Of a DNA stretch of 64,000 nt, positions 55,783 through 64,000 are shown in pieces; position 1 is the first letter of the stretch, and the number at the start of each line of letters is the position of its first letter. The position numbers were made by a program, and so were the translations under genes. The stretch lies in NCBI GenBank assembly GCA_007118495.1, contig SKRM01000057.1:58641-122640 (forward strand), written 5' to 3'. Source of the DNA: Bacteroidales bacterium (GTDB taxonomy: Bacteria > Bacteroidota > Bacteroidia > Bacteroidales > UBA7960). The notes under the pieces are model-generated. The model was not told the DNA's origin and did not search any database. It was given only the letters and a program-made list of their open reading frames with translations.

Positions 55783-58700
55783 CTACTTTTCATAGTTCAT
55801 AGCCGCATGGCGGGTATACATATCATACCTCCATTTGGCATTTTCTTCTGCAGCTTTAAATAACTCAACAGCATCTTTTGGGAATGCTTTTTTCAATGAG
55901 CTAAAGCGAACTTCTGAATCGAGGAAGGCCTGGAACTTACTCCAGTCGGGTTCTTTGCTGTCAAGCTGGAAGGGGTTTTTGCCTTCAGCTTCAACCATCG
56001 GATTATAGCGGTAAAGCGACCAGTATCCGGCCTCAACCGCATCTTTTGATTGTTGCTGTGTGCTACCCATACCATTTCGCAGCCCATGGTTAATACATGG
56101 TGAATAAGCAATTATGACACTGGGGCCAGGGTAGGCTTCAGCTTCTCTCACAGCCTTGAGGAATTGGTTCTGGTTTGCACCCATTGCTACCTGGGCTACA
56201 TAAACATAACCATAAGTCATCGCCATAAGACCAAGGTCTTTCTTGCGAATTCGTTTACCTGAGGCGGCAAACTTTGCAATGGCACCAATGGGTGTGGCTT
56301 TTGAAGCCTGACCGCCGGTATTGGAATAAACTTCCGTATCCATGACAAGCAGGTTTACATCTTCACCAGATGCAATCACATGGTCAAGACCACCAAATCC
56401 GATATCATATGCCCAACCATCTCCACCAAACATCCAGACTGATTTTTTAACCAGGTATTGTTTCAGGTCAAGGATTTCTTTGGCAATAGGTGTTTTTTCT
56501 TTTTCAAGACACTTGACTACCATTGCTGATACCTCTTTGGTTTTCTCTCCATCTTCTTTTGCAGCCAACCAGGCCGTGAATGCTTCACGGGTTTCATCTC
56601 CGATCTCAGCATCCATGGCAGTTTCCATTAAACGTGCGATACGTTCACGAAGCTTATTCACACCAGTTGCCATACCAAAGCCATATTCGGCATTGTCTTC
56701 GAATAATGAGTTGGCCCATGCTGGTCCGTGTCCATCCTTGTTTACTGTATATGGAGTAGCCGGAGCCGATCCCCCATATATTGAGGAGCACCCTGTAGCA
56801 TTTGCAATCATCATGCGCTCACCATACAACTGGGTGATCAGCTTGATATATGGTGTCTCACCACAACCTGCGCAAGCTCCACTAAACTCAAACAGAGGCT
56901 GTGCAAACTGACTGTTTTTAACAGAAGACATTTTGTTGAGCAAGGTATCCTTGTATGAAACATTATGATGGATCCAATCCCAATGCTTATCTTCTTGCAT
57001 TTGTGAACCAAGAAGTTGCATCTCAAGGGCCTTATTGGGCGCGGGGCATACGTCAATACAGTTGCCACAACCTGTGCAGTCGAGCGGACTTACCTGCATA
57101 CGGTATTTCAATCCGGCCAGACTCTTGCCTTTGGCATCAACAACTTCGAGTGTTTCAGGGGCCTGTTTCATTTCTTCCTCATCTAACAGGAAAGGACGAA
57201 TCACAGCGTGGGGACAAACGTAGGCACACTGGTTACACTGGATACATTCTTCTTTGATCCATTCGGGAACATGCACGGCTATACCACGCTTTTCGTAGGC
57301 AGTGGTTCCCTGGGGGAATGTTCCGTCTTCACGGCCGGAGAAAGCACTTACCGGAAGATCATCACCCTTCTGGCTGTTGATTGTATATACAATATCGCGG
57401 ATAAATTCCGGGACATCTTCACGTAGGTTCAGCTTAACTGCCGCCCTGGCTTTTTTCCAGCTTTCAGGGATGTTAACTTTGACTACATTTCCACCCTCAT
57501 CAACAGCGGCATTGTTCATTTTAACAATTTCTTCACCTTTGCGGCCATATGACTTCTTAATGGCATCTTTCATTTCATGTACCGTCTTCTCGTAAGGGAT
57601 GACCTCAGCCACCTTGAAGAATGCACTTTGCATGATCGTGTTGGTGCGACCGCCAAGACCTATACGCTCGGCAATTTCAGTAGCGTTAATGATATAGAAC
57701 TGAATATCATTGTCGGCCATATAACGTTTCATATGATCTGGTATGCGTTTCAGGGTTTCTTCTTCATCCCAGATGGAGTTAAGCAAGAAGGTACCTCCTT
57801 TTTTCAACCCTTTAAGCATATCATATTTTTCAAGATAGGCGGGAACATGACAAGCAACAAAATCGGCTGCATTGATCAGATAGGGCGAACGGATCGGGCT
57901 ATCTCCAAACCGAAGGTGAGAAACAGTAATACCGCCTGATTTCTTGCTGTCATACGAGAAATATCCCTGCGCGTATTTATCAGTGGTATCACCAATGATC
58001 TTGATGGAGTTTTTATTTGCACCCACAGTACCATCAGCACCTATTCCATAAAATTTGGCTGCATAATTACCTTTGGGAGAAACATCAATATTTTCACCAA
58101 CAGGCAGTGACTTAAAGGTTACGTCATCAACTATGCCAACGGTAAACCTGTTTTTAGGTTCGGGCAGTTTCAGGTTGTCAAATACGGCAACGATATGTGA
58201 TGGAACTGTATCCTTTGAACTCAATCCGTACCTTCCACCTACGATAACAGGGTTATGTTCCTTTCCATAAAACATCTCACATACATCCAGATACAATGGT
58301 TCGCCATGCGCCCCGGGTTCTTTTGTACGGTCAAGAACCGCTATGCGCTTAACTGACTTGGGAAGCACATTGAAAAAGTATTTCTCAGAGAAAGGCCTGT
58401 ACAGGTGAACGGTAACCAAACCAATCTTTTCTCCCTGAGCCATTTTGTGATCTATTGTTTCCTTGATGGTTTCAGTAATAGAACCCATGGCAATAATGAT
58501 ATGCTCAGCATCAGGTGCACCGTAATAAGTAAACGGATGATATTCGCGGCCACATATCTTGGATAGTTGTTGCATATAATCTGCAACCATATCAGGAAGA
58601 ACATCGTAGAACGGGTTGGCAGCTTCTCTTGACTGGAAGTATACATCAGGGTTCTGGGCTGTTCCTCTTGTGACAGGATGTTCAGGATTAAGTGCACGAT

Positions 58701-59319
58701 CACGGAAATCCTGAAGTGCTTTCATATCCAATAGCCTGGCTAATTCTTCCTGATCGGCTTCCTCTACTTTTTGTACTTCATGTGAAGTTCTGAATCCATC
58801 AAAGAAGTGAAGGAATGGTATTCTTGACTTAATGGCGGCCAGGTGGGCAATTGGAGCAATATCCATGATTTCCTGTACACTTCCGGTAGCCAGCATGGCA
58901 AAGCCGGTATGCCTGGTACTCATCACGTCTGAGTGATCACCAAAAATTGATAGTGCCTGTGCAGCAAGACTCCTCGCCGATACGTGAAGTACGCCAGGGA
59001 GAAGTTCGCCCGACATTTTATACATATTGGGAATCATCAGCAACAAGCCCTGAGATGCTGTATAGGTACTGGCAAGTGCGCCTGATTGAAGCGCACCGTG
59101 CATTGCGCCGGCAGCGCCTGCCTCTGATTGCATTTCAACCAGCTTAACTTCTTCACCGAATATATTTTTGCGTCCGGCCGCAGCCCACTCATCCACATTT
59201 TCAGCCATATTAGAAGATGGGGTAATGGGGTAGATGGCAGCCACCTCACTGAACATGTATGCCACATGGGATGCAGCATGGTTTCCGTCGCATGTGATGA
59301 ACTTTTTCTTCTTGGTCAT
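55783..59319 (-). CDS. nifJ: Pyruvate:ferredoxin (flavodoxin) oxidoreductase, fused single chain
   Basis: 1178-aa homodimer subunit that oxidises pyruvate to acetyl-CoA and CO2 and reduces ferredoxin, an anaerobic key enzyme. Domains in order: I (TPP pyrimidine binding, AAIYPITPSSNMAE), II (about 265-400), III/gamma (about 425-630), V with two 4Fe-4S motifs CIQCNQCAYVCP and CTGCGNCIDVCP (about 690-770), and VI (TPP diphosphate binding, GDGWAYDIGFGG) plus the proximal-cluster CAGCGETPY. No truncation is seen. Single gene with its own promoter candidate and terminator. Confidence 0.97.
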   Translation of the reverse strand: MTKKKKFITCDGNHAASHVAYMFSEVAAIYPITPSSNMAENVDEWAAAGRKNIFGEEVKLVEMQSEAGAAGAMHGALQSGALASTYTASQGLLLMIPNMYKMSGELLPGVLHVSARSLAAQALSIFGDHSDVMSTRHTGFAMLATGSVQEIMDIAPIAHLAAIKSRIPFLHFFDGFRTSHEVQKVEEADQEELARLLDMKALQDFRDRALNPEHPVTRGTAQNPDVYFQSREAANPFYDVLPDMVADYMQQLSKICGREYHPFTYYGAPDAEHIIIAMGSITETIKETIDHKMAQGEKIGLVTVHLYRPFSEKYFFNVLPKSVKRIAVLDRTKEPGAHGEPLYLDVCEMFYGKEHNPVIVGGRYGLSSKDTVPSHIVAVFDNLKLPEPKNRFTVGIVDDVTFKSLPVGENIDVSPKGNYAAKFYGIGADGTVGANKNSIKIIGDTTDKYAQGYFSYDSKKSGGITVSHLRFGDSPIRSPYLINAADFVACHVPAYLEKYDMLKGLKKGGTFLLNSIWDEEETLKRIPDHMKRYMADNDIQFYIINATEIAERIGLGGRTNTIMQSAFFKVAEVIPYEKTVHEMKDAIKKSYGRKGEEIVKMNNAAVDEGGNVVKVNIPESWKKARAAVKLNLREDVPEFIRDIVYTINSQKGDDLPVSAFSGREDGTFPQGTTAYEKRGIAVHVPEWIKEECIQCNQCAYVCPHAVIRPFLLDEEEMKQAPETLEVVDAKGKSLAGLKYRMQVSPLDCTGCGNCIDVCPAPNKALEMQLLGSQMQEDKHWDWIHHNVSYKDTLLNKMSSVKNSQFAQPLFEFSGACAGCGETPYIKLITQLYGERMMIANATGCSSIYGGSAPATPYTVNKDGHGPAWANSLFEDNAEYGFGMATGVNKLRERIARLMETAMDAEIGDETREAFTAWLAAKEDGEKTKEVSAMVVKCLEKEKTPIAKEILDLKQYLVKKSVWMFGGDGWAYDIGFGGLDHVIASGEDVNLLVMDTEVYSNTGGQASKATPIGAIAKFAASGKRIRKKDLGLMAMTYGYVYVAQVAMGANQNQFLKAVREAEAYPGPSVIIAYSPCINHGLRNGMGSTQQQSKDAVEAGYWSLYRYNPMVEAEGKNPFQLDSKEPDWSKFQAFLDSEVRFSSLKKAFPKDAVELFKAAEENAKWRYDMYTRHAAMNYEK

Positions 59320-59387
59320 AACGATTATTGTTTATTAAAAATCAAAAGGTCTTATTTTTAGGTAGTTAGCATGATCTTTTACAGCAG

Positions 59388-59395
59388 CAAAATTA
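59388..59395 (-). promoter_or_regulatory. Candidate -7 promoter box for nifJ
   Basis: The minus strand reads TAATTTTG (TAnnTTTG), 68 nt upstream of the nifJ start. No well-placed -33 element. Confidence 0.4.
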
Positions 59396-59469
59396 ACAAA
59401 TATTCTTGACCTGCGGCAGCAAATCAGGCTATTTATAACGATTTTACGTAAGCCTTGGGGGCTAAGTTG

Positions 59470-61389
59470 TTAATCAAAAAACATCCAGGAAATGCCAAAC
59501 TTGAACATGGCTTCGGGAAGGGGGTAAAAGGGTATTCCATAAATGGGTCGGGCATCGGGCAGCAGGCCCAGGATGTGTTCAAGTTTGACAAATAACCTTG
59601 CGCGACTTATCCTGGCATTCAAGAAAACATCCAGCAAAATATCGTGGTCGCTTTCGTAGCTATTCTGAACATAGAACTGTCTGACCATTGGCATATAAGC
59701 CATTTGTTGGTAAGGAGAGTTGTAGCGAATATCAAAACCGGCATTTCCATTTAGTGCTCCATCAAACAAAACAAATTTTGCAAAAACAGAATGCTGACTG
59801 AGTAAGCCGGGGAAAGTTTCAAAGCCAGATTCATTTGTATGCTGAAATACAATATCATTGCTGGCGTAAAAACGTCCAATGTTTAAGGTAGATTCCAGGC
59901 GAAGGGAGAATACCCTTACAACGTCATCTAACTGCACTGGCATGGCATTTTCGTCTAAGACCACGGCGTCAGAAAGCTGGTAATAGTTGGCCTGAATATT
60001 TGCTATCCCCGACTCCATTTTAAGTTGAAGGTGTGATGTCTTGACTTTGTTAAAATCATTATCCCAACTTATGTAGTTGCTTCTCGTCTTATTCTGCAAA
60101 TAAGGTGCTTCCTGTTCAGCGTATACAAAAGATAAGCTTAGCCTTAAGTTGGCCGACAATCGACCGCCGGTGACACTTCCACCAATGGCCTTGTCATTGG
60201 CATTATATCCTCCGATAATTCCCTCGGCAAAGGCTCTGAAAGAAACAGGATGTTCGGGGTCACTGCCCAACACAACTGATGGTTTAAGCTGTTGGTAGTT
60301 GTCTTTGAGAAAACCGTAGGCGTCTGGATCAATAGATTGCAAATCAGTATTACGGATATTAATGCGTGTATGGGTAAGCGAAAGGCGCAATTGAACGGGC
60401 AAACCCCAGGTAGCATGATCGGCTGCAAAGCTTGTAAACCCAAGTGTGTTTTCAAGAATATGAACAAGTGTCGAGTCAAATGTAGCATCCAGGGCAGGAT
60501 CATCGCCGGGGTCATAAAAATATCCTGAGGGAGCAATGGGTTCATCAAAAACAAATGCCTTTCTCCTGTACGAAAAAGCATGGTAAAACGATCCCAGGCC
60601 TTTGCTTTCTCTTACGTTTAGTGTATCATTCTCAAAAACAATCCGGGGCTGATAGACCTGGTGGAACTGAAAGGCAGTTTCGCGATACCTTGACTCTGCC
60701 GTGTACAAAAATACGCTGTCCCTGACGGGATCATCCTCAAAAGCAATGTGGTTTGATAAGCCCCCACTTTCGTCATTGATCACCCTGTTTACATAAAATG
60801 CCCCCATGATCCTGTACCCGGACAGCGGTTCGGCGTCGGCTGTCAGTGTCAGATTGGCATTTCTTGCTTCAAGGCGACTGTGAAAGCCAGGTGAGTTGAC
60901 CACCTGGAACAATAATCCGGCATAGAAATGCTCATGCATCCGTTGGTTGTGCATGACACTGAGTAATTGCTCGTTGGCTGATCCGGTAATATAAAACAAT
61001 TCTGAAAACACATGTTCGGGCCTGTAAAACCTTATATCAGCAGGCGAAACAATATATCCGGCATAGAAATTATCGGGCAACATCCTAAAACCAGTGTGCA
61101 GTACAGGCTGAAAAAACAATGACCTGGTCTGGTGACCGACATTTCCTTTGTCTGCAAACAATCTGCCTGCCCGGTGCCTGAAATCATAGTGCTGAAATCC
61201 TGTCAGTGATGTGTCAGCATATTGTTCCTGACTATAATATGGTTCAGTGAGTATGCCGGATGTATACCAGGGAATTCGTGCAGCTCCTCCCCTGTCAGGT
61301 ATATGGGTGTGATCCTGGCCCATAACCATTGACGGGACACAAAACACATTTGCCAGCAAGATCAATAAAACCAGCCTGTATGGTAACAT
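59470..61389 (-). CDS. Porin_10-type putative outer-membrane porin
   Basis: 639-aa exported protein with a signal peptide (about residues 1-24, ending VMGQD). The early part (TGFQHYDFRHRAGRLFADKG and NVGHQTRSLFFQP) and the long run of alternating beta strands match the Bacteroidota family Porin_10 (PF14121). The last residues (MFKFGISWMFFD) end in the aromatic pattern of an outer-membrane beta-signal, with one Asp after it. It is expected to form a channel in the outer membrane; substrate unknown. Its regulatory region is shared with the divergent patatin-porin gene. Confidence 0.78.
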   Translation of the reverse strand: MLPYRLVLLILLANVFCVPSMVMGQDHTHIPDRGGAARIPWYTSGILTEPYYSQEQYADTSLTGFQHYDFRHRAGRLFADKGNVGHQTRSLFFQPVLHTGFRMLPDNFYAGYIVSPADIRFYRPEHVFSELFYITGSANEQLLSVMHNQRMHEHFYAGLLFQVVNSPGFHSRLEARNANLTLTADAEPLSGYRIMGAFYVNRVINDESGGLSNHIAFEDDPVRDSVFLYTAESRYRETAFQFHQVYQPRIVFENDTLNVRESKGLGSFYHAFSYRRKAFVFDEPIAPSGYFYDPGDDPALDATFDSTLVHILENTLGFTSFAADHATWGLPVQLRLSLTHTRINIRNTDLQSIDPDAYGFLKDNYQQLKPSVVLGSDPEHPVSFRAFAEGIIGGYNANDKAIGGSVTGGRLSANLRLSLSFVYAEQEAPYLQNKTRSNYISWDNDFNKVKTSHLQLKMESGIANIQANYYQLSDAVVLDENAMPVQLDDVVRVFSLRLESTLNIGRFYASNDIVFQHTNESGFETFPGLLSQHSVFAKFVLFDGALNGNAGFDIRYNSPYQQMAYMPMVRQFYVQNSYESDHDILLDVFLNARISRARLFVKLEHILGLLPDARPIYGIPFYPLPEAMFKFGISWMFFD

Positions 61390-61426
61390 TCTGTTTTGTA
61401 TAAAGTCTGAGCTATAAAATAAGCTG

Positions 61427-61459
61427 TAAAGGTAACAGAAATTTTACCAGCAAAGCAAA
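61427..61459 (-). promoter_or_regulatory. Promoter candidate for the Porin_10 gene
   Basis: On the minus strand TACCTTTA (61427-61434) is preceded by TTTG at 61451-61454 and another TTTG at 61456-61459; the latter leaves a 21-nt spacer from its TTG to the -7 box, which fits the phylum's promoter spacing. Confidence 0.5.
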
Positions 61460-61606
61460 CACTGGCATAGCAGTTGCTATGAATGTATTACCGGTTAATT
61501 GTAATTAGGATATAATAAGTAATGCCATTTTGTCGTATTCATTTGGCTATTTAAACTGCTTTTATATCAAAGGGTTACACCTTATGTTTTTTCACTCAAA
61601 ACAATT

Positions 61607-63856
61607 ATGAGAATTTTTATCAGCTTTGTTTTTTTTATCTTTTTATTGCAGCTATCTACCTTTGGAGCAAATACTTACGCATCTGAACCGATCAAAGTTG
61701 AGCGACCCTCAATCGGCCTGACCCTTAGTGGTGGTGGCGCCAGGGGGTTTGCCCATATTGGCGTTCTTGAAGTTTTAGACAGCCTTGGCGTCAAGGTAGA
61801 TTACATCACGGGGACCAGCATGGGCAGCATAGTAGGTGGTATGTACGCAGTTGGTTACACAGCAGAGGAGATCAAAGATTTTGCCCTATCGATGAACTGG
61901 GAGGGGCTATTCGCAAGTAATAAAGACCTTAGCTATATTCACCCCGCACATAGAGGAAATCTGCAAAGGCGAGTCATTGAGATTCCCATTGAAAACAGAA
62001 GGCTGATCTTTTCAACTGGAGCCATTGAAGGGCAGCAGGTATGGAACACCCTGAATGAGATCTTTCTTCATGTGCATAATATCAACGATTTTGCTAAGTT
62101 GGACATTCCATTTGCCTGTATTGCAACCAATGTTGAAACGGGCAAACCGGTTATTATAAAGGAAGGAAATATTGTTTCGGCCATCAGGGCATCTATGGCC
62201 ATGCCTTCAGTTTTTACCGCTGTTGAGCGTGAAAATCTTAAGTTAATTGATGGCGGAGTGGCCAATAACTTTCCTGTAGTTGTGGCCAGGGATATGGGTG
62301 CCGACCTGACTATTGGGGTAAATGTATCACAAGGTTTGCGCCCTGCTGAAGAACTGCGTACCCCCATTGATATTATTTATCAGATGGGATTCTATAGTGA
62401 TGCCAGAAGTTTTCATGAAAACCGTGCTGCAACAGATATTTACATAGAACCTGAATTGGCAGGATTTACCGCCGCCAATTTTTCAAATGTTGAGCTCATC
62501 ATAGAAAGAGGGCGTGTTGCTGCACGTAAAGCCGCCCCCCAGCTGCTGGAGCTGGCACAAAATAATGGCAGGCCAGCATCAGGTGTAAGAAGCTTAAGGG
62601 ATATTACGCTGATTATAGATTCTGTCCAGTTTAACGGACTGAAAAATGTAAGGCCCTATGTGGCCCACCAGGCCATGAATATCTATCATGGAGATACCAT
62701 CAGTGCATCACGTCTTACCCAGTCTGTAAACAGACTCTTCGCCACCAATTATTTTAAGCGTGTGCACTATAATTTAAATACACTTGACGAAAATAATGTT
62801 ATCCTCATTGTGGATGTTATAGAACAACCATTTGGAAGCATATCCGGATCTCTGCATTTCAGTTCCTTTACCGGCGTTGGGATTATTGGTGAAATTGCAA
62901 CCTCCAGATTATTTGTATATGATCTCACTGGATCTGCTTCGATGCTGATCGGTGAAAAACCAGCCATGAAAGGAACACTGACATATTACCTTGATGAGCG
63001 AAGAAGATCTTGGGCAAGTATAGCCGGTATGGGCCGCCGATACAACTTTCCTCTCTATGATGACTTCGAGCAATTCTCAGAATACTCATTGAATTCATTC
63101 AGAAGCTCATTATCGATTAACAGGCTATCTGGTAATAATGGTTATTTTTCATTCTTTACAGGGCATTATTACCAGCATTTTTCTCCCAATATGAGGGCTC
63201 CTGTTATGATAAGCGGACACACAAGAAATCTGGAAACAGGAATTAACTGGAATTACCATAGCCTGAACAGCAATACATTTCCGAGAGAAGGACAACGAAT
63301 CACCATCGGAGCTAAATTTTTATATGCGCAATATACCTCGTTCAGTTCAATTACACTTAACAACCAACCAGCCACACTTGAAGACCTGGGAATCAAAATA
63401 AAACCGTTTGTTCAGGGCCATATAAGCTGGGAAACATACGTGCCCATGAACCTTAGGCTCACCCAGTTCTCGCATGTGCAGCTTGGATATAACTTTGACT
63501 ACCACCAGGAGTTTATTCACAGCTTCAACGTAGGAGGCTCTCATCCGTTTTTGAACAATCAGATTACTTTTATAGGTTTAAATGAATATAACCTTCTGAC
63601 TCCCTCTATTCTTACAGCTGCTCTTGGTTATCAATACCATCTTGGCAATGGTATTTATACAACGGCAATGATCAATGTTGGTTTGTATGATTTTGCCATT
63701 CACAAACTGGAAACTATTTCAACTGAAAGATTGATATATGGAGGAGGAGTCTCACTGGGATATGACTCGCTGATCGGTCCTTTTGAACTCACATTTTCAT
63801 ATAGTCCCCAAGCAGGAAAACTAGCCGGGTATATAAACCTGGGGTGGGGGTTTTAA
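61607..63856 (+). CDS. Patatin-like phospholipase with POTRA and outer-membrane barrel (type Vd-like)
   Basis: 749-aa exported protein. Signal peptide (about residues 1-26), then a patatin domain: oxyanion loop SGGGARG (41-47), nucleophile GTSMG (Ser 71) and the dyad Asp in DGG (215-217). A linker leads to a single POTRA-like domain (about 325-400) and a barrel of about 340 residues that ends in Phe (GYINLGWGF). This is the layout of PlpD/FplA type Vd proteins, in which the lipase is exported through its own barrel. It likely acts on phospholipids at or outside the cell surface. Whether the domain is released cannot be seen. Confidence 0.88.
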   Translation: MRIFISFVFFIFLLQLSTFGANTYASEPIKVERPSIGLTLSGGGARGFAHIGVLEVLDSLGVKVDYITGTSMGSIVGGMYAVGYTAEEIKDFALSMNWEGLFASNKDLSYIHPAHRGNLQRRVIEIPIENRRLIFSTGAIEGQQVWNTLNEIFLHVHNINDFAKLDIPFACIATNVETGKPVIIKEGNIVSAIRASMAMPSVFTAVERENLKLIDGGVANNFPVVVARDMGADLTIGVNVSQGLRPAEELRTPIDIIYQMGFYSDARSFHENRAATDIYIEPELAGFTAANFSNVELIIERGRVAARKAAPQLLELAQNNGRPASGVRSLRDITLIIDSVQFNGLKNVRPYVAHQAMNIYHGDTISASRLTQSVNRLFATNYFKRVHYNLNTLDENNVILIVDVIEQPFGSISGSLHFSSFTGVGIIGEIATSRLFVYDLTGSASMLIGEKPAMKGTLTYYLDERRRSWASIAGMGRRYNFPLYDDFEQFSEYSLNSFRSSLSINRLSGNNGYFSFFTGHYYQHFSPNMRAPVMISGHTRNLETGINWNYHSLNSNTFPREGQRITIGAKFLYAQYTSFSSITLNNQPATLEDLGIKIKPFVQGHISWETYVPMNLRLTQFSHVQLGYNFDYHQEFIHSFNVGGSHPFLNNQITFIGLNEYNLLTPSILTAALGYQYHLGNGIYTTAMINVGLYDFAIHKLETISTERLIYGGGVSLGYDSLIGPFELTFSYSPQAGKLAGYINLGWGF

Positions 63857-63910
63857 GGGTTCGCAGTGAAGGCATAACAGCGCCCCGCGCCGAGCCCTAC
63901 TTTCTACTTT

Positions 63911-63925
63911 TGCGGCTGCGCCGCA
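63911..63925. repeat. Short GC-rich hairpin TGCGGC-TGC-GCCGCA
   Basis: Perfect 6-bp arms with a 3-nt loop in the intergenic tail after the patatin-porin gene, flanked by TTGATAGGTTAATG-like sequence that recurs in part (GTTGATAATG) 30 nt on. Confidence 0.45.
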
Positions 63926-63980
63926 GTTGATAGGTTAATGAGTTTAAAAGTTGATAATGCCACAGACCAACTTTTCAACC

Positions 63981-63998
63981 GCCGTCGCTTGCGACGGC
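63981..63998. repeat. Perfect GC-rich hairpin GCCGTCGC-TT-GCGACGGC at window end
   Basis: Eight-bp perfect arms with a 2-nt loop, 55 bp after the other hairpin. No T-run is inside the window, so terminator or REP-like element cannot be decided. Confidence 0.45.
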
Positions 63999-64000
63999 TA

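Overview
The window comes from a Bacteroidota (Bacteroidetes) chromosome, probably an anaerobic or facultatively anaerobic Bacteroidales/Marinilabiliales-type organism. Evidence: families largely confined to this phylum (DUF4290, DUF4294, Porin_10, a CcmB-CcmC-CcmD-CcmE order with a tiny CcmD); many genes and both tRNAs preceded by the phylum's -7 box (TAnnTTTG) and few Shine-Dalgarno sequences; cysteine-poor L36 and S14; MurA carrying Asp in place of the usual active-site Cys. NrfHA nitrite reductase, cytochrome c maturation genes and a one-polypeptide pyruvate:ferredoxin oxidoreductase point to anaerobic metabolism with ammonifying nitrite reduction. It looks like core chromosome: I see no phage, insertion sequence or CRISPR.

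Layout. 1-1.7 kb: ccmBCDE (minus strand, ccmE cut by the window edge), then tRNA-His. 2-10.8 kb: envelope and accessory genes, namely a glycosyltransferase coupled to an asparagine-synthase-like protein, a secreted thioredoxin-like protein, an orphan OppC-type permease, pcm, a Gfo/Idh/MocA oxidoreductase, a polyprenyl-phosphate sugar transferase and a DUF4294 protein. 10.8-14.3 kb: tRNA-Leu, tig, clpP, clpX (minus), a protein-quality-control unit. 14.4-18.9 kb: a TPR sensor kinase divergent from nrfHA. 18.9-20.6 kb: Na/Pi cotransporter with PhoU domain. 20.8-40.6 kb: eno and a single run of 33 genes in str-S10-spc-alpha order (rpsL to rplQ, with fusA, secY, map, infA and rpoA but no tuf).

41-52.6 kb: a small secreted NTF2-like protein, a secreted S9-type hydrolase, UvrD/PcrA helicase, DUF4290, murA, grpE-dnaJ, an ABC-2 exporter pair and a sigma-54-type response regulator without a DNA-binding domain. 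52.6-64 kb: an erythromycin-esterase-family protein, an unknown outer-membrane protein, nifJ, a Porin_10 protein and a patatin-porin (type Vd-like) protein, ending in intergenic hairpins.

How the genes work together: Ccm proteins would load heme onto the nine heme motifs of NrfH and NrfA; Tig, ClpXP and GrpE-DnaJ cover folding and degradation of new proteins; the ribosomal block, SecY, Map and RpoA form the translation, export and transcription core. I found no clearly novel multi-gene system. The most notable features are protein-level departures (MurA C-to-D, a GSFTSA-type AAA+ regulator lacking its HTH, the repeat tail on L17) and regulatory DNA (a duplicated promoter region upstream of rpsL, a 155-bp gap with a promoter inside the ribosomal operon, palindromes upstream of nrfH).
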